Assembly: GCA_946407325.1 (NCBI GenBank)
Contig: CAMJNN010000044.1
Span: 1-9,092, forward strand
Direction of reading: 5' to 3'
From: an uncultured Prevotellaceae bacterium
GTDB taxonomy: Bacteria > Bacteroidota > Bacteroidia > Bacteroidales > Bacteroidaceae
DNA: 9,092 nt
Both the position numbers and the translations under genes were made by a program. This document shows positions 7,344 through 9,092 of this stretch, piece by piece. The notes beneath the pieces are model-generated. The model was not told the origin of the DNA and did not search any database. It was given only the letters and a program-made list of their open reading frames with translations. Each line of letters opens with the position of its first letter. Position 1 is the first letter of the stretch.

Positions 7344-7588
7344 AATTATAAAAACCTATAAGCATTACATCTGCTACCTCTCGTATCTGTAGCTGCACGA
7401 CATGTAACAAAGGAAGTACAAGAACTAAAAGTTGGTGCATAATTACCTCCTGCCACATTGTCCAGCTCATCCTCTTCAAGTTCTTGGCGCATCACTACCT
7501 GCTGTTCTTTGTCAGTACCTTCGATTGTTAATTTCCTAACATCGTCGTTAATCTCGACATGAAGGATACGCTTAGCTTTCTCTTCCAT
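7200..7588 (-). repeat. Tandem duplication of the leader-coding DNA
   Basis: The 144 bases at 7200-7343 and at 7445-7588 encode the two leaders and differ at about nine positions by my count (roughly 94% identical). The similarity stops sharply at the Gly-Gly codons, after which core sequences diverge in sequence and length. This pattern implies duplication followed by replacement, deletion or rapid change of the core, with the leader held constant. Confidence 0.85.
7346..7588 (-). CDS. Putative double-glycine leader peptide precursor, Cys/Ser/Thr-rich core
   Basis: This is an 80-residue peptide, first of the tandem pair. Residues 1-48 form the leader (starting MEEKAKRILHVEIND, ending EDELDNVAGG), nearly identical to the downstream gene. 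Residues 49-80 form a 32-residue core with three Cys (57, 63, 74) and nine Ser/Thr, four Arg, no Lys and only one Asp, hence positively charged. The spacing of Cys with many Ser/Thr is compatible with lanthionine, sactionine, azole or disulfide chemistry, but no modifying enzyme is visible nearby. The leader lacks a Sec-type hydrophobic stretch, so export by a dedicated transporter is implied. A -7 promoter element is found upstream. This is the clearest candidate for an undescribed product in the window; the precursor assignment is inference from the pattern, not from a recognised family name. Confidence 0.75.
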   Translation of the reverse strand: MEEKAKRILHVEINDDVRKLTIEGTDKEQQVVMRQELEEDELDNVAGGNYAPTFSSCTSFVTCRAATDTRGSRCNAYRFL

Positions 7589-7616
7589 ATTATTCGTATT
7601 TAATTAATTTATGATA

Positions 7617-7624
7617 CAAAGATA
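7617..7624 (-). promoter_or_regulatory. -7 promoter element upstream of the peptide genes
   Basis: TATCTTTG on the - strand matches TAnnTTTG exactly and lies about 30 nt before the first peptide start at 7588. A -33 TTG/TTTG at the proper distance is not seen: TTTG at 7640-7637 is too close (12 nt) and TTG at 7652-7650 too far (25 nt). The heptamer GATACAA is directly repeated on + at 7613-7619 and 7621-7627, overlapping this element. Confidence 0.45.
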
Positions 7625-7747
7625 CAATCAACCACCCAAATAGAAGTATCAATAATGAAAAAAAAAGTTAATAATATAAGATTCCTGCCGTTCTGTCCTC
7701 GGTTTGTACTAACTTTATTCCACAATAACCAATCAACTATTACGAAT

Positions 7748-8353
7748 ATGAAAAAGCAATTGAACAAAATCATAGCGGGAGTAAGCGTGGCATTAGCATT
7801 GTATGGTTGCGCAAACCAGACGACAAGCTTTGATGAGATTGTGGCTAACCGCAGAAGTGTGAGAAGCTACGACAAGACGCAGAAAGTAAGTGAGGAGCAG
7901 GTGCGGACGCTCATAGCTACCGCCCAAGAGGCGCCCTCGTGGGCAAACGTGCAGGCCACACGCTACTATGTGGTGATGAGCGAGGAGAAGCTAAATGAGG
8001 TGTTGCCATCCATGCTCGCCAATCAAGAGAAAGCATCGACGGCTCCAGTATTGATTGTGACAACCTACAAGCAAGACCAATCGGGTTTCTTTAATGGCGA
8101 AGCTGCCAATGAGGTAGGCAACTCGTGGGGTGCCTATGATGCAGGGCTTAGCAACGCATTCCTTGTATTGAAGGCCAAGGAGATGGGCTTTGATACACTG
8201 ATTATGGGACTGCGTGATGCGGATGGCTTGAAGAAAGCATTGGGCATACCAAGCGATGAAACTGTCATGACCGTAGTGGCATTGGGATATGGCAACCAAG
8301 TGCCGAAGCGTCCTGACCGCAAACCGCTGAATGAAATACTGAAGATAAAATAA
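7748..8353 (+). CDS. Nitroreductase-family flavoprotein with lipoprotein signal
   Basis: This is a 201-residue protein. Residues 1-21 resemble a lipoprotein signal: MKK, a hydrophobic stretch, and lipobox LYGC with Cys21 as the lipidated residue (Tyr at -2 is atypical). Residues about 25-201 are a nitroreductase-like FMN fold: RRSVRSY (35-41) binds the FMN phosphate, APSWANVQ (62-69) is the second FMN motif, GFDTLIMG (147-154) replaces the more usual GxGT loop, and ALGYG (178-182) is the late strand. Such enzymes reduce nitroaromatics, quinones or other electron acceptors with NAD(P)H, usually in the cytosol, so envelope location would be unusual and reductant supply unclear. I choose ATG 7748; an in-frame ATG at 7655 would add 31 residues and bury the signal. 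It is divergent from the peptide genes. Confidence 0.85.
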   Translation: MKKQLNKIIAGVSVALALYGCANQTTSFDEIVANRRSVRSYDKTQKVSEEQVRTLIATAQEAPSWANVQATRYYVVMSEEKLNEVLPSMLANQEKASTAPVLIVTTYKQDQSGFFNGEAANEVGNSWGAYDAGLSNAFLVLKAKEMGFDTLIMGLRDADGLKKALGIPSDETVMTVVALGYGNQVPKRPDRKPLNEILKIK

Positions 8354-8553
8354 CCTTCATGGACACCGATGCCTCATAGACCTTCATCCTAACCACCACT
8401 CGCCTCTTCTATGAGTAGGGTATTACGGATGTCAAGATGGATATTAAATATCGTGTTTACTCTCTTTTTTTTCGTGTTGACGTCGAAAGTGCTGCCAAAT
8501 ATGAGTAAAACAACTACCTTTACAGCATCAAAGAAAACAAAATACAACAAGAT
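8354..8553. other. Intergenic region before the TonB-dependent receptor
   Basis: This 200-nt gap holds an inverted repeat CTCATAGA (8373-8380) / TCTATGAG (8408-8415) with a 27-nt loop, which is weak and has no T run. It also holds a small AT-rich palindrome GATATT-A-AATATC (8440-8452) followed 14 nt later by T8 (8463-8472 region). The last 50 nt before the receptor ATG are A-rich, as is normal for translation starts in this phylum. TACCTTTA at 8515-8522 is one base from the -7 consensus but lacks a -33 partner. I see no RNA gene. Confidence 0.5.
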
Positions 8554-8557
8554 ATGA
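8411..8557 (+). CDS. Possible 48-residue single-pass membrane peptide (doubtful)
   Basis: An ATG at 8411 opens a 48-codon frame ending in a TGA that overlaps the receptor start as ATGA (8554-8557). Residues about 10-28 (WILNIVFTLFFFVLTSKVL) would form one membrane helix after a basic N-terminus, and the remainder is rich in Lys and Thr. The ATGA overlap is the form seen in translationally coupled genes. Against it, the Lys/Asn/Thr-rich tail is what an A-rich leader gives by chance and the hydrophobic part derives from a T8 run. No family is recognised. Confidence 0.22.
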   Translation: MSRVLRMSRWILNIVFTLFFFVLTSKVLPNMSKTTTFTASKKTKYNKI

Positions 8558-9092
8558 AAAAGTTAGCTTTAGCAGGTATCATGATGATGGCTTGTGCGAC
8601 ATTGTCGGCACAGGAGCTCTCGGGTGTAATCACCAAAAACGGCAAGCCTAAGAGGGGACTGGTGATTTCTATTATAGGCACTGACCAAAGCTGCACCACC
8701 GACAAATATGGCCGCTTCTATATTAAGGATGCTGCCCCAGGTGAGATTCTTCAGATTGACGTAACCGCTCGCAAGGCTGCGCGCATAGAGCTCAGCGAAG
8801 CCCGTCGCCTGAAAGTTTATATCGCCCCCTCTGACTTTGTATATAACAACGGCCGCATTGAACAGCGTTTGCCTTATACGGCAATTAAGTCGGATGCCGT
8901 GGTGCGAGGCAACATGGTGATGCATGAACAGATCATGAGTTCAGGCCTTCAGCGTGTCTCTGATTTGCTGAAGAACTTCGTGACGGGTGTGCGAGTAGAA
9001 CAAACCGCCGTAGGCAGCAGCGTAGTAATGCGTGGTCCCAGTTCCATAGTGGGCAACACCGAACCGTTGTTTGTGGTGGATGGCGTTGTGAT
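8554..9092 (+). CDS. TonB-dependent outer-membrane receptor, N-terminal part
   Basis: The frame is open from ATG 8554 to the window end (179 full codons), so the gene is cut off by the window. Residues 1-19 form a signal peptide (LSA before Gln-Glu). Residues about 21-90 fit the carboxypeptidase-regulatory-like domain that precedes many Bacteroidetes receptors: GVITKNGKPKRGLVISIIGT, then TTDKYGRFYI. Residues about 115-179 begin the plug domain, with VSDLLKNFVTGVRVEQ (136-150), the RGPSSI strand (160-165) and PLFVVDGVV (171-179), the hallmark of SusC/RagA-type plugs. The protein imports a large substrate across the outer membrane with TonB energy. The regulatory-like domain is short and diverged. 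The substrate and any SusD partner lie beyond the window. It may be co-regulated with the nitroreductase gene upstream, 200 nt away, but nothing proves it. Confidence 0.9.
   Translation, partial: MKKLALAGIMMMACATLSAQELSGVITKNGKPKRGLVISIIGTDQSCTTDKYGRFYIKDAAPGEILQIDVTARKAARIELSEARRLKVYIAPSDFVYNNGRIEQRLPYTAIKSDAVVRGNMVMHEQIMSSGLQRVSDLLKNFVTGVRVEQTAVGSSVVMRGPSSIVGNTEPLFVVDGVV

Noticed and set aside
7702..7717. Nitroreductase promoter at TAACTTTA (7710-7717)
   Set aside because: One mismatch to TAnnTTTG and no TTG at the expected distance upstream; too weak to annotate.
7655..7747. Upstream ATG for the nitroreductase
   Set aside because: It would add 31 residues before a clear lipoprotein signal; the ATG at 7748 puts the signal at the N-terminus.
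8373..8415. Rho-independent terminator after the nitroreductase
   Set aside because: Only 8 paired bases around a 27-nt loop, low GC and no following T run.

Overview
The window reads as chromosome from a gut- or rumen-type Bacteroidales bacterium, most likely Prevotella or a close relative. The support is the gene families (a SusC/RagA-like TonB-dependent receptor start, a secreted GH9 enzyme with a secreted CE1-type esterase, a Bacteroidetes HU-like protein with a winged helix, MenG/MenA), A-rich start regions without clear Shine-Dalgarno sites, and several TAnnTTTG promoter boxes of the Bacteroidetes type. Genus assignment is inference. There is no insertion sequence, CRISPR array, rRNA or obvious phage gene.

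Positions 1-4416 lie on the + strand. They hold the 3' end of a phenylacetate-CoA ligase, a tandem ACT-domain protein that is its usual partner, a secreted two-domain esterase, and a large secreted family 9 glycoside hydrolase. The first pair belongs to aryl-acid/amino-acid metabolism. The second pair looks like plant polysaccharide breakdown: the esterase removing acyl side groups and the GH9 enzyme cutting a beta-glucan-type backbone. A terminator-like hairpin sits between the esterase and GH9. A perfect 32-bp palindrome closes the GH9 gene and the oppositely transcribed tRNA-Lys.

Positions 4476-7588 lie on the - strand. In transcription order (right to left) they hold two tandem small peptide genes, menG, menA, an HU/winged-helix DNA-binding protein and tRNA-Lys(UUU). 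MenA and MenG carry out the last two steps of menaquinone synthesis. The HU-like gene has a good promoter inside the menA 3' end, a leader of about 190 nt, and clustered inverted repeats in that leader.

The most unusual element is the peptide pair at 7158-7588. The two proteins share an almost identical 48-residue N-terminus ending in Gly-Gly (44/48 residues), followed by unrelated, Cys-containing tails of 13 and 32 residues. This conserved-leader/variable-core pattern is typical of precursors of ribosomally made, exported or modified peptides. No maturation or export gene is visible, so the pair is orphaned within this window. Divergent from it is a nitroreductase-family protein with a lipoprotein signal.

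Positions 7748-9092 return to the + strand, with the lipoprotein nitroreductase, a 200-nt gap, and the start of a TonB-dependent outer-membrane receptor that runs off the window end.
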